DNA from: Lachnospiraceae bacterium
Lineage (GTDB): Bacteria; Bacillota; Clostridia; Lachnospirales; Lachnospiraceae
Direction: 5' to 3'
Length of the DNA stretch: 64,000 nucleotides
NCBI GenBank assembly: GCA_029008035.1
Contig: JAQXIY010000032.1
Coordinates: forward strand, 1-64,000
A model generated the notes under the pieces. That model did no database searches, was not told the origin of the DNA, and was given only the letters and a program-made list of their open reading frames with translations. This document shows, piece after piece, positions 54,797 through 63,056 of the stretch. Positions within the stretch are counted from its first letter, which is position 1. Each line of letters starts with the position of its first letter. A program made the translations under genes and the position numbers.

Positions 54797-56005
54797 CTAG
54801 AGCATCTTCTCCAATGTTTCACGGATGGCTACGATGAAATCGCGGCTGTTTAACACCGTTGGATTTTCCAACGTAGTAATCAAAGCCAAATCCTTTGTCA
54901 TCTTACCTTCCTCGATGGTCTGAACGCATGCCCGCTCCAGTTTGTCTGCAAAATCACAAAGCTCAGGTGTACCATCCAATTCACCGCGCTTGCGAAGAGC
55001 TCCTGTCCATGCAAAAATGGTTGCAACAGAGTTGGTGGATGTCTCCTCCCCTTCCAAATGCTTGTAGTAATGACGCTGTACCGTTCCGTGAGCAGCCTCA
55101 TACTCATAAACTCCCTGTGGAGATACCAGAACAGATGTCATCATGGCAAGAGAACCAAATGCAGAGGATACCATATCACTCATCACATCTCCATCATAAT
55201 TCTTACAAGCCCAGATATATCCACCCTCAGACTTCATAACACGGGCAACCGCATCGTCAATCAAGGTATAGAAATAGGTAATACCTGCTTCCTCAAACTT
55301 ATCCTTGTATTCCTTATCAAATATCTCCTGGAAAATATCCTTAAAGGTGTGGTCATATTTTTTGGATATCGTATCCTTTGTTGCAAACCAAAGATTCTGC
55401 TTGGTATCAAGGGCATAATTGAAGCAGCTCTTTGCAAAACTTTCGATAGATTTCTCAATGTTATGCTGTCCCTGCACTACACCCGCACCCGTGAAATTAT
55501 GTACCAATTCTCTCATCTCAGTGCCATCTTCTGCTGTGTACACAAGTTCAACTTTACCTGCGCCGGGAATCTTCATCTCGCAGTTTTTGTATACATCACC
55601 ATAAGCATGACGGGCAATGGTGATTGGCTTTTTCCAATTGCGTACACAGGGTTCAATGCCCTTTACAATAATAGGTGCTCTGAAAACTGTACCGTCCAAA
55701 ATAGCCCGAATGGTGCCATTAGGGCTCTTCCACATCTCCTTTAAGTTATATTCTGTCATTCTGGCAGCGTTTGGCGTGATGGTAGCACACTTTACTGCAA
55801 CACCATACTTCTTGGTTGCCTCAGCAGAATCTACCGTCACCTGGTCATTGGTCTCGTTTCTGTGTTCCAATCCCAAATCATAATATTCTGTATTTAATTC
55901 AATAAATGGAGTCAGAAGTTCATCCTTAATCATTTGCCAGAGAATTCTGGTCATTTCATCTCCGTCCATCTCTACCAATGGTGTCTTCATCATAATCTTA
56001 GCCAT
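54797..56005 (-). CDS. icd: NADP-dependent isocitrate dehydrogenase (icd family)
   Basis: It oxidises isocitrate to 2-oxoglutarate, mainly for glutamate synthesis in an anaerobe. The 402-residue protein starts [20 protein letters not shown], carries [17 protein letters not shown] (substrate Ser/Arg loop) and [25 protein letters not shown], plus [12 protein letters not shown]. This form is of the eukaryotic-like homodimeric class. GGAGG precedes the ATG. No aconitase or citrate synthase genes are beside it. Confidence 0.95.
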   Translation of the reverse strand: MAKIMMKTPLVEMDGDEMTRILWQMIKDELLTPFIELNTEYYDLGLEHRNETNDQVTVDSAEATKKYGVAVKCATITPNAARMTEYNLKEMWKSPNGTIRAILDGTVFRAPIIVKGIEPCVRNWKKPITIARHAYGDVYKNCEMKIPGAGKVELVYTAEDGTEMRELVHNFTGAGVVQGQHNIEKSIESFAKSCFNYALDTKQNLWFATKDTISKKYDHTFKDIFQEIFDKEYKDKFEEAGITYFYTLIDDAVARVMKSEGGYIWACKNYDGDVMSDMVSSAFGSLAMMTSVLVSPQGVYEYEAAHGTVQRHYYKHLEGEETSTNSVATIFAWTGALRKRGELDGTPELCDFADKLERACVQTIEEGKMTKDLALITTLENPTVLNSRDFIVAIRETLEKML

Positions 56006-56053
56006 TGTTATATCCTCCTGTGATTCTTAGTCAACAAATTCATACCGCATTTT

Positions 56054-56082
56054 AGTATAGCAAAAGATTTCTTTCAGGTAAA
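56054..56082 (-). promoter_or_regulatory. Promoter of icd
   Basis: -35 TTTACC (56082-56077), 17-nt spacer, -10 TATACT (56059-56054), about 48 nt before the ATG. The ABC-F gene follows icd by 9 nt and probably shares it. Confidence 0.55.
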
Positions 56083-56106
56083 GGAGGCTTTTTTTCAAAT
56101 TGTGTA

Positions 56107-56133
56107 ACACAATGAGATTTCTCACATAAGATA
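56107..56133 (+). promoter_or_regulatory. Possible sigma-K-like promoter of the cysteine-rich gene
   Basis: AC (56107-56108), 16 nt, then CATAAGATA (56125-56133), which fits the sigma-K pattern AC-N16-CATANNNTA. It is 27 nt before the ATG. Single short match, so weak on its own. Confidence 0.35.
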
Positions 56134-56160
56134 CATTGTAAATAGTTAGGAGGTTTCTTT

Positions 56161-56385
56161 ATGAGTGACCTAGTTGCAACAAACTGTGGATGTGGTGATA
56201 GAGACAACAACTGTTGTAGTTCTATTATCTGGATCATCTTGCTTCTCTGCCTGTGCGGCAATTCCGGCAGCACCTTCTCCGGTGACGGCTGTGGATGCGG
56301 CGGCGGAAACAACAGCTGTATCTGGATTATCTTGTTGCTGCTCTTCTGTGGCGGCTGCGACTCCGGATGTGGTAGCATTTTCTAA
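56161..56385 (+). CDS. Small cysteine/glycine-rich membrane-like protein (HCB-type)
   Basis: The 74-residue protein is made of two repeat units, each a Cys/Gly-rich segment followed by a hydrophobic SIIWIILLLCLC-type run (positions about 21-33 and 52-63). It resembles proteins annotated as 'chorion class high-cysteine HCB protein 13' in Lachnospiraceae, whose function is unknown. It has 14 cysteines, an unusual load. A GGAGG ribosome site lies 7 nt before the ATG, and a strong terminator follows, so it is expressed alone. Confidence 0.8.
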   Translation: MSDLVATNCGCGDRDNNCCSSIIWIILLLCLCGNSGSTFSGDGCGCGGGNNSCIWIILLLLFCGGCDSGCGSIF

Positions 56386-56400
56386 TTTCATATTGTTACA

Positions 56401-56428
56401 GGCGCCTCAGTTGTGAGGCGCCATTTTT
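56401..56428 (+). terminator. Terminator of the cysteine-rich gene
   Basis: GGCGCCTCA, loop GTTG, TGAGGCGCC, then ATTTTT. Perfect 9-bp stem, 15 nt after the stop. It also overlaps the last bases of the small minus-strand ORF at 56427. Confidence 0.93.
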
Positions 56429-56564
56429 ATGTTCTCCTTCGAGATGGATAACCTTTTTCCATAGACTTTGACTGTTTTCTCTTTTGTTCCTCTTTTTCTT
56501 TTTTCATCTTACAGTCCATATCGATTTCGTAACACTCATTATTTCTGAGAATCAGACGCTTCAT
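56427..56564 (-). CDS. Short Lys-rich ORF (45 aa), hypothetical
   Basis: A 46-codon frame with ATG at 56564 and a good AAGGAAAAAT ribosome site. The translation begins MKRLILRNNECYEIDMDC and continues with a strongly basic helix-like stretch (KMKKEKEEQKRKQ) ending in RRRT. It is on the strand opposite to the flanking small genes and convergent with the cysteine-rich gene. It has no family I can name and may be real or a chance frame. Confidence 0.45.
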   Translation of the reverse strand: MKRLILRNNECYEIDMDCKMKKEKEEQKRKQSKSMEKGYPSRRRT

Positions 56565-56635
56565 ATTTTTCCTTTTTCCTTAGTATATGATAGTCTATCT
56601 TCTTGATTTCCACATAGAATAAATAAAAAACGCTT

Positions 56636-56971
56636 ATGGAAAACGAAACATTATCTCTATACGATAACAGATTACAGAGCAAAGAAATCAGTATTTTAAA
56701 AACCATTCTACCCTACTTAAACCCCACATCTCAGAAAAATATTTCCATGATAATCTCCTATATGCAACTGCAAAAAACCATGGAATTTTTTGAAAATCCG
56801 GAGAACACCATGCAAATTGTGGCTATGGAAAAAAAAGATAACGCAGCTGACATTTTAAATGCCATCAGAGTCCACTGCAATCAGCAGGAGCAGCAGCAAA
56901 TTGACCACCTGTTACACGCATTACAGATGGTATCCACCTACGAAATTCTATTTAACGGAGGCGCAGAATAA
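56636..56971 (+). CDS. Small helical protein of unknown function, first of a pair
   Basis: The 111-residue protein is predicted to be mostly helical: LQSKEISILKTILPYL, SQKNISMIISYMQLQKTMEFF, and a C-terminal QQEQQQIDHLLHALQMVS. It has no signal peptide. The ATG lacks a Shine-Dalgarno within 15 nt. It is followed directly by a second small gene whose start adjoins its stop (TAAATG), so the two form an operon. I do not recognise the family; the pair looks like a conserved Clostridia arrangement. Confidence 0.7.
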   Translation: MENETLSLYDNRLQSKEISILKTILPYLNPTSQKNISMIISYMQLQKTMEFFENPENTMQIVAMEKKDNAADILNAIRVHCNQQEQQQIDHLLHALQMVSTYEILFNGGAE

Positions 56972-57250
56972 ATGGATAACTCTTTTCTCAATAACCCCTT
57001 ATTTCAAACTATTCCGCCGGAAAAGCAGGCATTTCTCAAAAATTTTGCCAGTCAAACCCCATCGGATAATCCAAATGATTTGGCAAATCAGCTCTCCTCT
57101 GCCGCAATGTCCGCCAAATCTCAAGGGCTATCTTTTTCCGATGCGGAGACTGCTCTTCTCATCAACATATTAAAGCAAAATATGTCCCCGGCAGAACAGC
57201 AAAAAGCAGATCGAATTATACAATTAGCTAAAACATTCAGACCACATTGA
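56972..57250 (+). CDS. Small helical protein of unknown function, second of a pair
   Basis: This 92-residue protein opens MDNSFLNNPLFQTIPPEKQAFLKNF and ends PAEQQKADRIIQLAKTFRPH. The plan suggests an N-terminal helix (PEKQAFLKNF), a middle low-complexity Ser/Ala/Gln segment, and a C-terminal helix (INILKQNMSPAEQQKADRII). GGAGG lies 10 nt upstream. Its C-terminal EQQ-x-aD-h-hh pattern resembles that of the preceding protein, so the two could be distant relatives. Function unknown. Confidence 0.72.
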   Translation: MDNSFLNNPLFQTIPPEKQAFLKNFASQTPSDNPNDLANQLSSAAMSAKSQGLSFSDAETALLINILKQNMSPAEQQKADRIIQLAKTFRPH

Positions 57251-57257
57251 TAGTCAC

Positions 57258-57399
57258 GGGGCTATATAATAAACAATACTTTGTAGGGCACGCTTTCGCT
57301 ACTGCTCGCTGGTAACGGTACATAAGATGCCACTATCGTGCCATCAAGTACCGACCGCTCGCAAGTACCCCACAAAGTATATGTGTATTACATAGCCCC
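57258..57399. repeat. 142-nt imperfect inverted-repeat hairpin element
   Basis: Outer arms 57258-57288 and 57368-57399 form about 28 Watson-Crick pairs with three mismatches and one bulge (ends GGGGCTAT and ATAGCCCC; core ATACTTTGT with ACAAAGTAT). Inside, CGGTAC (57316-57321) pairs with GTACCG (57348-57353), extended by GGT/ACC. The apex GATGCCAC-TATC-GTGCCATC folds again. No coding frame or ribosome site is seen. It could be a MITE-like dispersed element or a structured RNA. The remaining 57251-57257 and 57400-57435 hold nothing else recognisable. Confidence 0.7.
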
Positions 57400-57435
57400 T
57401 TACCATGAAAAGGGTAAATCAAAGTATAACTATGG

Positions 57436-57478
57436 CACAAAAAAGTGGAATTCCCCCAACAAGGGCGAATTCCACTTT
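57436..57478 (-). terminator. Terminator of leuS
   Basis: AAAGTGGAATTC (57442-57453) pairs perfectly with GAATTCCACTTT (57467-57478), with an inner CCC/GGG. On the minus strand it is followed by a run of six T. Confidence 0.9.
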
Positions 57479-57498
57479 ATACATATTACCTATTTATT

Positions 57499-59925
57499 TT
57501 ATTTGGCAACGATATTGATAATCTTGCCCGGCACATAAATTTCCTTAATGATGTTGCCGGTCAGCTTGTCACCCAAAGCTTCCTTGCCGGCAGCAAGAGC
57601 ATCATCCTTAGACACATCCTTGGGAAGAGAAACAACGGCTCTTGTCTTGCCGTTCACCTGAACAGCAATCTCAATCTCGTCATCCTCCATGGCCTTCTCG
57701 TCGTATTCCGGCCACTGTGCGGTAAAGACAGACTCCTCATGACCTAATGCTTCGTATAACTCCTCACTGATATGAGGTGCAAATGGTGCCAAAAGAACAA
57801 CAAAGGTCTCCAATGTCTTCTTATCAACGCTGTTGGACTTCGCCATATCACATAGTTTGTTGTTGTGCTCCATAAAGGCAGAGACAACCGTGTTCAAGCT
57901 GAAGGACTCCAAGCGAGTTGTGATATCGTATGCCAGTCGATTTCGCTCCTTAATGGTTTCTTTGGTCTCAGGAGCGTTGTCATCCTTATGATCCATTACA
58001 AGATTCCAAAATCTGGTAAGGAAACGGTAGATACCATCCATACCACGATCATCCCAAATGGAATCCAATTCCGGTGGTCCGATAAACAACTCATACAGAC
58101 GAAGGGAATCACAACCATAATCCCTTACGATATCATCCGGTGATACAATGTTGCCAAGGGACTTGCTCATCTTGGTAGCCGCACCGGTTTCTTTGTCACG
58201 ACCGCAAACCATTCCCTGATTAAACAGTTTCTTGAATGGCTCCTCAAAATCAATTACACCGATATCGTATAAGAACTTGGTGTAGAAACGGGAATACAGC
58301 AAATGCAACACCGCATGCTCCACGCCGCCAATGTACATATCCACCGGCAAATACTTTTCTGCCTTTTCCTTGGACACCAGTGCTTCGTCATTCTTGCTAT
58401 CCACATAGCGGAGGAAATACCAGGAAGAACCAGCCCACTGTGGCATGGTGTTGGTCTCTCTCTTTGCAGGCTTACCACAGCATGGACAAGTGGTGTTTAC
58501 CCAATCGGTGATAGCCGCCAGCGGTGACTCTCCTGTGCCTGTAGGCTGATATGACTCAACCTCCGGCAACAGCAAGGGGAGTTCTTCTTCCGGTACGGGA
58601 ACAGCTCCACAATCCGGACAGTGAACAATCGGAATCGGCTCACCCCAGTATCTCTGTCTGGAAAATACCCAGTCACGCAACTTGTAGTTGGTGGTCTTCT
58701 TTCCGTAGCCCATCTTCTCAATCATAGCAGGGGCTTCTTTCTTAAGCACAGAAGACTCCATACCATTCCATTCACCGGAGTTAATCATGGTGCCGGAAGC
58801 CTCTGTGTAGGCCTCTGTCATATTCTCAATTTCCTTGCCATCCTTAGCGATAACCTGAATAATCGGAATGTCAAACTTCTTGGCAAACTCAAAGTCTCTA
58901 TCATCATGGGCCGGTACACACATAATGGCACCTGTACCATAGTCAGCCAATACATAATCGGAAAGCCAGATAGGAACCTTTGCTCCATTTAACGGATTGA
59001 TAGCATAACTTCCTGTAAATACGCCGGTTTTCTCCTTATCCTGCAAACGATCAACGGAAGACTTCAGAGAAGTCTGATAAATATAATCCTCCACAGCAGC
59101 GGCTGTCTCTTCTGTTGCAAGTTCCTTCGCCATTGCATGCTCCGGAGCCAGCACCATAAAGGTGGCACCATATAAGGTATCCGGTCTGGTGGTATATACG
59201 GTAATCTCTTTATCACTGTTCTCCACCTTAAAGTTAACCTCAGCGCCGTAACTCTTGCCAATCCAGTCGGACTGCATCTTCTTAACCTTCTCCGGCCAAT
59301 CCAATGTGTCTAAATCATCTAACAGCCGGTCCGCATATGCTGTAATCTTAAGCATCCACTGTTTCAGATTCTTCTTGGTAACATCAGCGCCACAGCGCTC
59401 GCACTTACCGTTGACCACCTCTTCGTTGGCAAGTCCTGTCTTGCAGGAAGGACACCAGTTAATGGGCATCTCCTTCTGATATGCCAGTCCCTTCTTAAAC
59501 ATCTGAACAAAAATCCACTGTGTCCACTTGTAGAAAGCAGGGTCTGTGGTATTTACTTCCATATCCCAATCATAGATAGCTGCAATCTCGTTGATCTGAC
59601 GCTTAATATTTGCCACATTCTTGGCTGTGGAATCCGCCGGGTGAACTCCCATCTTAATGGCATAGTTCTCTGCGGGAAGTCCGAAAGCGTCCCATCCCAT
59701 TGGATGAATCACATAATAGCCGTGCATTAACTTGTAACGACTCCATACATCTGAAATGACATATCCCCGCCAATGTCCTACGTGCAAACCATTTCCGGAT
59801 GGATATGGAAACATATCCAGGCAGTAATACTTTTCTTTCTTGCCGTCATCCACATTGATTGGATGTTCCTCCCAATGCTTTCTCCACTTTTTTTCAACCA
59901 CTCTGTGATTGTATGGTACTGACAT
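57499..59925 (-). CDS. leuS: Leucyl-tRNA synthetase
   Basis: LeuRS charges tRNA-Leu. The protein has 808 residues. The HIGH-type motif is in [11 protein letters not shown] (about 43), and the zinc Cys pairs are CPSCKTG and CERCG. The editing (CP1) domain follows with [21 protein letters not shown], and KMSKS is in [15 protein letters not shown] (about 573). The start has AGGAGG 8 nt upstream. It is monocistronic, with a promoter and an unusually structured leader (59941-59989) and its own terminator. No T-box is present. Confidence 0.97.
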   Translation of the reverse strand: MSVPYNHRVVEKKWRKHWEEHPINVDDGKKEKYYCLDMFPYPSGNGLHVGHWRGYVISDVWSRYKLMHGYYVIHPMGWDAFGLPAENYAIKMGVHPADSTAKNVANIKRQINEIAAIYDWDMEVNTTDPAFYKWTQWIFVQMFKKGLAYQKEMPINWCPSCKTGLANEEVVNGKCERCGADVTKKNLKQWMLKITAYADRLLDDLDTLDWPEKVKKMQSDWIGKSYGAEVNFKVENSDKEITVYTTRPDTLYGATFMVLAPEHAMAKELATEETAAAVEDYIYQTSLKSSVDRLQDKEKTGVFTGSYAINPLNGAKVPIWLSDYVLADYGTGAIMCVPAHDDRDFEFAKKFDIPIIQVIAKDGKEIENMTEAYTEASGTMINSGEWNGMESSVLKKEAPAMIEKMGYGKKTTNYKLRDWVFSRQRYWGEPIPIVHCPDCGAVPVPEEELPLLLPEVESYQPTGTGESPLAAITDWVNTTCPCCGKPAKRETNTMPQWAGSSWYFLRYVDSKNDEALVSKEKAEKYLPVDMYIGGVEHAVLHLLYSRFYTKFLYDIGVIDFEEPFKKLFNQGMVCGRDKETGAATKMSKSLGNIVSPDDIVRDYGCDSLRLYELFIGPPELDSIWDDRGMDGIYRFLTRFWNLVMDHKDDNAPETKETIKERNRLAYDITTRLESFSLNTVVSAFMEHNNKLCDMAKSNSVDKKTLETFVVLLAPFAPHISEELYEALGHEESVFTAQWPEYDEKAMEDDEIEIAVQVNGKTRAVVSLPKDVSKDDALAAGKEALGDKLTGNIIKEIYVPGKIINIVAK

Positions 59926-59940
59926 GTTACATTCCTCCTA

Positions 59941-59989
59941 TTTCACAAGGGACACCTTGGCATCCCTCTTTATCTGCCAATATGTGAAA
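59941..59989 (-). promoter_or_regulatory. Compact nested pseudoknot leader of leuS (candidate cis-regulatory RNA)
   Basis: Read on the minus strand: P1 TTTCACA (59989-59983) with TGTGAAA (59947-59941); P2 TTGGCA (59980-59975) with TGCCAA (59962-59957); P3 AGGGA in the P2 loop (59967-59963) with TCCCT (59952-59948). All 18 pairs are Watson-Crick. P3 makes an H-type pseudoknot with P2, and P1 encloses both. The leuS Shine-Dalgarno begins 1 nt after P1, and the likely transcript start is at about 59990. So the whole untranslated leader is this fold plus the ribosome site. Confidence 0.6.
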
Positions 59990-59996
59990 ACACATT

Positions 59997-60025
59997 ATTA
60001 AAAGTTTAGCACACAAATTTGCCAA
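59997..60025 (-). promoter_or_regulatory. Promoter of leuS
   Basis: -35 TTGGCA (60025-60020), 17-nt spacer, -10 TTTAAT (60002-59997). Transcription would begin near 59990, at the pseudoknot. Confidence 0.55.
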
Positions 60026-60050
60026 ATACAACATTTTTCCAATACATACA

Positions 60051-60093
60051 AAAATGAAAAACAGAGCAGTCCCCTGCCACAGGGTCTGCTCTG
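60051..60093 (-). terminator. Terminator of the hemerythrin gene
   Basis: Minus strand CAGAGCAG-ACCCTG-TGG-CAGGGGA-CTGCTCTG, then TTTTTCATTTTTG. About 13 pairs with one asymmetric internal loop, 28 nt after the stop. Confidence 0.9.
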
Positions 60094-60120
60094 CCACCAC
60101 TCATTTTATGATAAGATTCT

Positions 60121-60543
60121 TTATAACCGTTCCGGATTATCCACGATATTAATATATTCTGCAATAGAACGGTCATAGGTCTTAATGTGTCCAAACAGCC
60201 AATCCACAACCTTGGTCTTAACCACCTGAGTAAATTTCTCGTCCGGTCCTTCAATATCGTCCAAGTACACATACAATGACTGAATGGTCTTCTTAAACTC
60301 CTCATGCTTCTCGTGATGCTTGGAAAGTTCCGGGTAGTTCACCTGCTTCTGCAGTTCTTCCTCGGCATTGAAATGAAAATTGGTGTATTCATCCAAATAA
60401 TCCAGCATCTTAACTGCTTTGATCTTGCTGTCCCCGGCCTCACAAGCCTTCACAAAATCAGAAATTCTGGAAATCAATTCCTGATGCTGCTCATCAATGG
60501 TATCATTGCCGGTAATTAAATTGTCATCAAATGTAATTGTCAT
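60121..60543 (-). CDS. Bacteriohemerythrin
   Basis: This di-iron, O2-binding protein (140 aa) shows the family ligand set: His in IDEQHQEL (about 20), HxxxE in FHFNAEEE (about 58-62), HxxxH in KHHEKHEEF (about 77-81), and HxxxxD in GHIKTYD (about 118-123). It could buffer oxygen in an anaerobe. Single gene with its own terminator. Upstream (60544-60671) there is only a weak promoter-like TTGATT-17-TATTTC. Confidence 0.92.
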   Translation of the reverse strand: MTITFDDNLITGNDTIDEQHQELISRISDFVKACEAGDSKIKAVKMLDYLDEYTNFHFNAEEELQKQVNYPELSKHHEKHEEFKKTIQSLYVYLDDIEGPDEKFTQVVKTKVVDWLFGHIKTYDRSIAEYINIVDNPERL

Positions 60544-60671
60544 GTCTCTTCCTCCTCATCTTCATCTACACCCGCGTATCCACATACAATATGGCACCCT
60601 TTTCTATATTTGAAATAGTACCACATTCCCCCATAATCAACAAGCAAAATCATCTAAATTCCCCAATCGTA

Positions 60672-61895
60672 TCAGTCAAAAAAAATACTGTCACAGTTAA
60701 CCATGAGAATTCTATCCAAGGGATATTTACACGCCCCTTTGCCATCTCCTCCCTCATAGTATTTGTAACTGGCAGTTTCAAAGAGAACATAACAGATGTT
60801 ATCTTCTACCACAATGGCCTCAGAACCCGGCGGCATTTCTACAGAGATTTCCGGAATCATAAATTCCTTTTTGAGAGAGGTAATATTAGAATAATACAAT
60901 ATATGAGAGGACCGGTTTCTGCCATAAGACTGGCTGAGCCAAACACCCCCTTTTTCATCAAAATAGATTCCCTGCACTTTTGATGGAAGAAGAAGTTTTT
61001 CCTTCAATTGAAGTGTATTATCTATCAATTCATAACAATACAAAACTCCCGGCGTATACACACGATGGGTTACAACATAAAGTTTATTTTCAAAACAAGT
61101 GATACAAGAAGGAATATTGTTCACCTTATACTTGGTAAAACAATTTGATATATCAATAAAATTTTGGTTACTCAAGCCTGCAATTTCTTCTACAAAATCA
61201 TAGGAAATACATTCGATCTCATTGGTTTTGGAATGGCATATCCACAGATTTTTCCCATCAAAGGCTACACCTCCCAAGTGACTTTCAGCCTCCATTCCCA
61301 AAGACACCACATATTCTCCGTTGTCCCTGCGATATAAGGTAAGTGCACCCTGCTTGTCATTTTCCATGGCATAAGAGGATACAATATAATATTCCGGGGT
61401 AATACAAAGCCCCTGGGGGCATTGAAATTCCGAGGAAAATTTTTTCTCCAGCAAATCTTCCACTCGGGTCTTTGGATTTCCGGGAGTGTCGATGGCATAC
61501 AAAAAATCGTAGGACAATTCTTTTAACGGGATCTCCGTACCAATATTTTTATATGGATAATCCTGCACATTTTGATTTGGATTGATATTTAAGTTCCATT
61601 TTGCATACAGATGATTCATCGAGACATCAGTCACATTGTAGACTCTGTGTTCGAAGCTTTCTTCCATGTACCATCCCCCAAAACTGTATCCTGACTTTCT
61701 TGGATTTTCCAGGGAAATCGGTAGCTGCTTTGCAGAAATATTTACCGGATTTAAAATGGAATTATATCCTCCATATAGCTCATATGTTATTTCTGTTTCT
61801 ATGTTATCCTTACTATTTTTTGCATAGATAGAATCTGTTATAATAAGGACGTACGATAGAACCATAACCCCTAAAATAAATAACTTTTTCTTCAT
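60672..61895 (-). CDS. Secreted protein with InlB-type repeat and propeller-like domain
   Basis: The 407-residue protein starts with a signal peptide (KKKLFILGVMVLSYVLIITDS). Residues about 35-105 carry one InlB B-repeat-like module (Listeria-Bacteroides repeat; GYSFGGWYMEE). From about 150 to 405 there are repeating strands with a propeller-like look (GVAFDGKNLWICHSKTNEI, CITCFENKLYVVTHRV, GIYFDEKGGVWLSQSYG). The end is CKYPLDRILMVNC. It has no LPXTG or other wall anchor. Divergent from aroF. Function unknown; an extracellular binding or sensing role is a guess. Confidence 0.7.
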   Translation of the reverse strand: MKKKLFILGVMVLSYVLIITDSIYAKNSKDNIETEITYELYGGYNSILNPVNISAKQLPISLENPRKSGYSFGGWYMEESFEHRVYNVTDVSMNHLYAKWNLNINPNQNVQDYPYKNIGTEIPLKELSYDFLYAIDTPGNPKTRVEDLLEKKFSSEFQCPQGLCITPEYYIVSSYAMENDKQGALTLYRRDNGEYVVSLGMEAESHLGGVAFDGKNLWICHSKTNEIECISYDFVEEIAGLSNQNFIDISNCFTKYKVNNIPSCITCFENKLYVVTHRVYTPGVLYCYELIDNTLQLKEKLLLPSKVQGIYFDEKGGVWLSQSYGRNRSSHILYYSNITSLKKEFMIPEISVEMPPGSEAIVVEDNICYVLFETASYKYYEGGDGKGACKYPLDRILMVNCDSIFFD

Positions 61896-61961
61896 AAAAC
61901 TATTGTATCCTCACAACGAAATTTTAACAGATGATTTCCGGCACTTTTACGCTTTAAAGTG

Positions 61962-61990
61962 TTGACATAAACTTTGAAAATCGTTACTAT
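61962..61990 (+). promoter_or_regulatory. Promoter of aroF-tyrA
   Basis: -35 TTGACA (61962-61967), 17-nt spacer, -10 TACTAT (61985-61990), 39 nt before the ATG. The rest of 61896-62029 shows nothing distinctive. Confidence 0.75.
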
Positions 61991-62029
61991 TGAAAGAGTT
62001 ATAGAGTTAAAAGAAAAGAGGAAAATAAA

Positions 62030-63046
62030 ATGATTCTTGTAATGAAACCCCAGATTTCAGAGGACAGTTTGAACAATCTGGTGGGCGAAATTGAAAAAGC
62101 AGGCTTAAAGACGCACATCTCAAAGGGTGAGGAGGTCACCATCGTAGGCCTTGTGGGGGATAAAACCAAAATCGATTTGACCACCATTGAAGCGCACCCG
62201 GCTGTGGACAAGGTAATCCCTGTCACAGAGAGTTATAAATTAGCAAACAAAAAGTTTCATCCACAGCCATCCGGCTTTGCGGTAAAGAATACTTTTGTGG
62301 GCCCCGGAACAATGACCATTATGTCCGGCCCTTGCGCGGTGGAATCCGAAGAACAACTTCTTTGTATTGCCCGGGCTGTGAAGGCTCAAGGAGCAACCAT
62401 TCTCCGTGGAGGCGCCTACAAGCCAAGAACATCTCCGTACTCTTTCCAGGGTTTGGAGGAAGATGGTCTTCGCTATATGCAGACAGCCTCACAGGAGACC
62501 GGACTTGCAACTATCTGTGAAGTCACTTCTGCCCACGCTGTGGAATCCGCTTATAAGTACGTGGATATGCTTCAGATTGGTGCCAGAAACATGCAAAATT
62601 TTGAATTATTGAAGGAAGTTGGCAAAACCAATATGCCCGTTCTCTTGAAGCGTGGTCTCAGTGCCACCATTGACGAGTGGCTCAATGCCGCAGAATACAT
62701 TATGGCTGGCGGCAACACCTCCGTGGCACTTTGCGAGCGAGGTATTCGCACCTACGAGACAGCCACAAGAAACACCTTGGATTTAAGTGCGGTTTGTGTT
62801 CTGAAAGAGCGAACTCATCTGCCTGTTATTGTTGATCCAAGTCATGCCACCGGTGTTCGAGCATATGTGGAGCCATTGGCCAAAGCCGCTATCGCATGCG
62901 GTGCTGACGGATTGATGATTGAGGTTCACAATGATCCGGCTCACGCCTTATCCGACGGACCACAGTCTCTTGATTTTGACCAATTTGCATCTGTGATGAA
63001 TAACCTGAAGCCATACATCAATCTGGCTAACCGCACACTTTCCTAA
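62030..63046 (+). CDS. aroF: 3-deoxy-7-phosphoheptulonate synthase (DAHP synthase, type I-beta)
   Basis: It condenses PEP and erythrose-4-phosphate, the first step of the shikimate pathway. An N-terminal ferredoxin-like (FL) domain (residues about 1-68) precedes the barrel, the type used for tyrosine feedback. The barrel has IMSGPCAVESEEQ, GGAYKPRTSPYSFQG (PEP and metal-binding Lys-Pro-Arg), QIGARNMQNFELL, and VIVDPSHATG with GADGLMIEVHNDP. Length 338 aa is normal. A sigma-A promoter lies upstream, and tyrA follows in the same operon. Confidence 0.97.
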   Translation: MILVMKPQISEDSLNNLVGEIEKAGLKTHISKGEEVTIVGLVGDKTKIDLTTIEAHPAVDKVIPVTESYKLANKKFHPQPSGFAVKNTFVGPGTMTIMSGPCAVESEEQLLCIARAVKAQGATILRGGAYKPRTSPYSFQGLEEDGLRYMQTASQETGLATICEVTSAHAVESAYKYVDMLQIGARNMQNFELLKEVGKTNMPVLLKRGLSATIDEWLNAAEYIMAGGNTSVALCERGIRTYETATRNTLDLSAVCVLKERTHLPVIVDPSHATGVRAYVEPLAKAAIACGADGLMIEVHNDPAHALSDGPQSLDFDQFASVMNNLKPYINLANRTLS

Positions 63047-63056
63047 AGGAGTACAT

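Noticed and set aside
56100-56113. Rex-type operator (TTGTG..CACAA) upstream of the cysteine-rich gene
   Set aside because: The half-sites are 3 nt apart rather than the 8 of a Rex box.
59926-60120. T-box riboswitch upstream of leuS
   Set aside because: No AGGGTGGNACCGCG core or specifier hairpin; the leader after the promoter is only about 65 nt.
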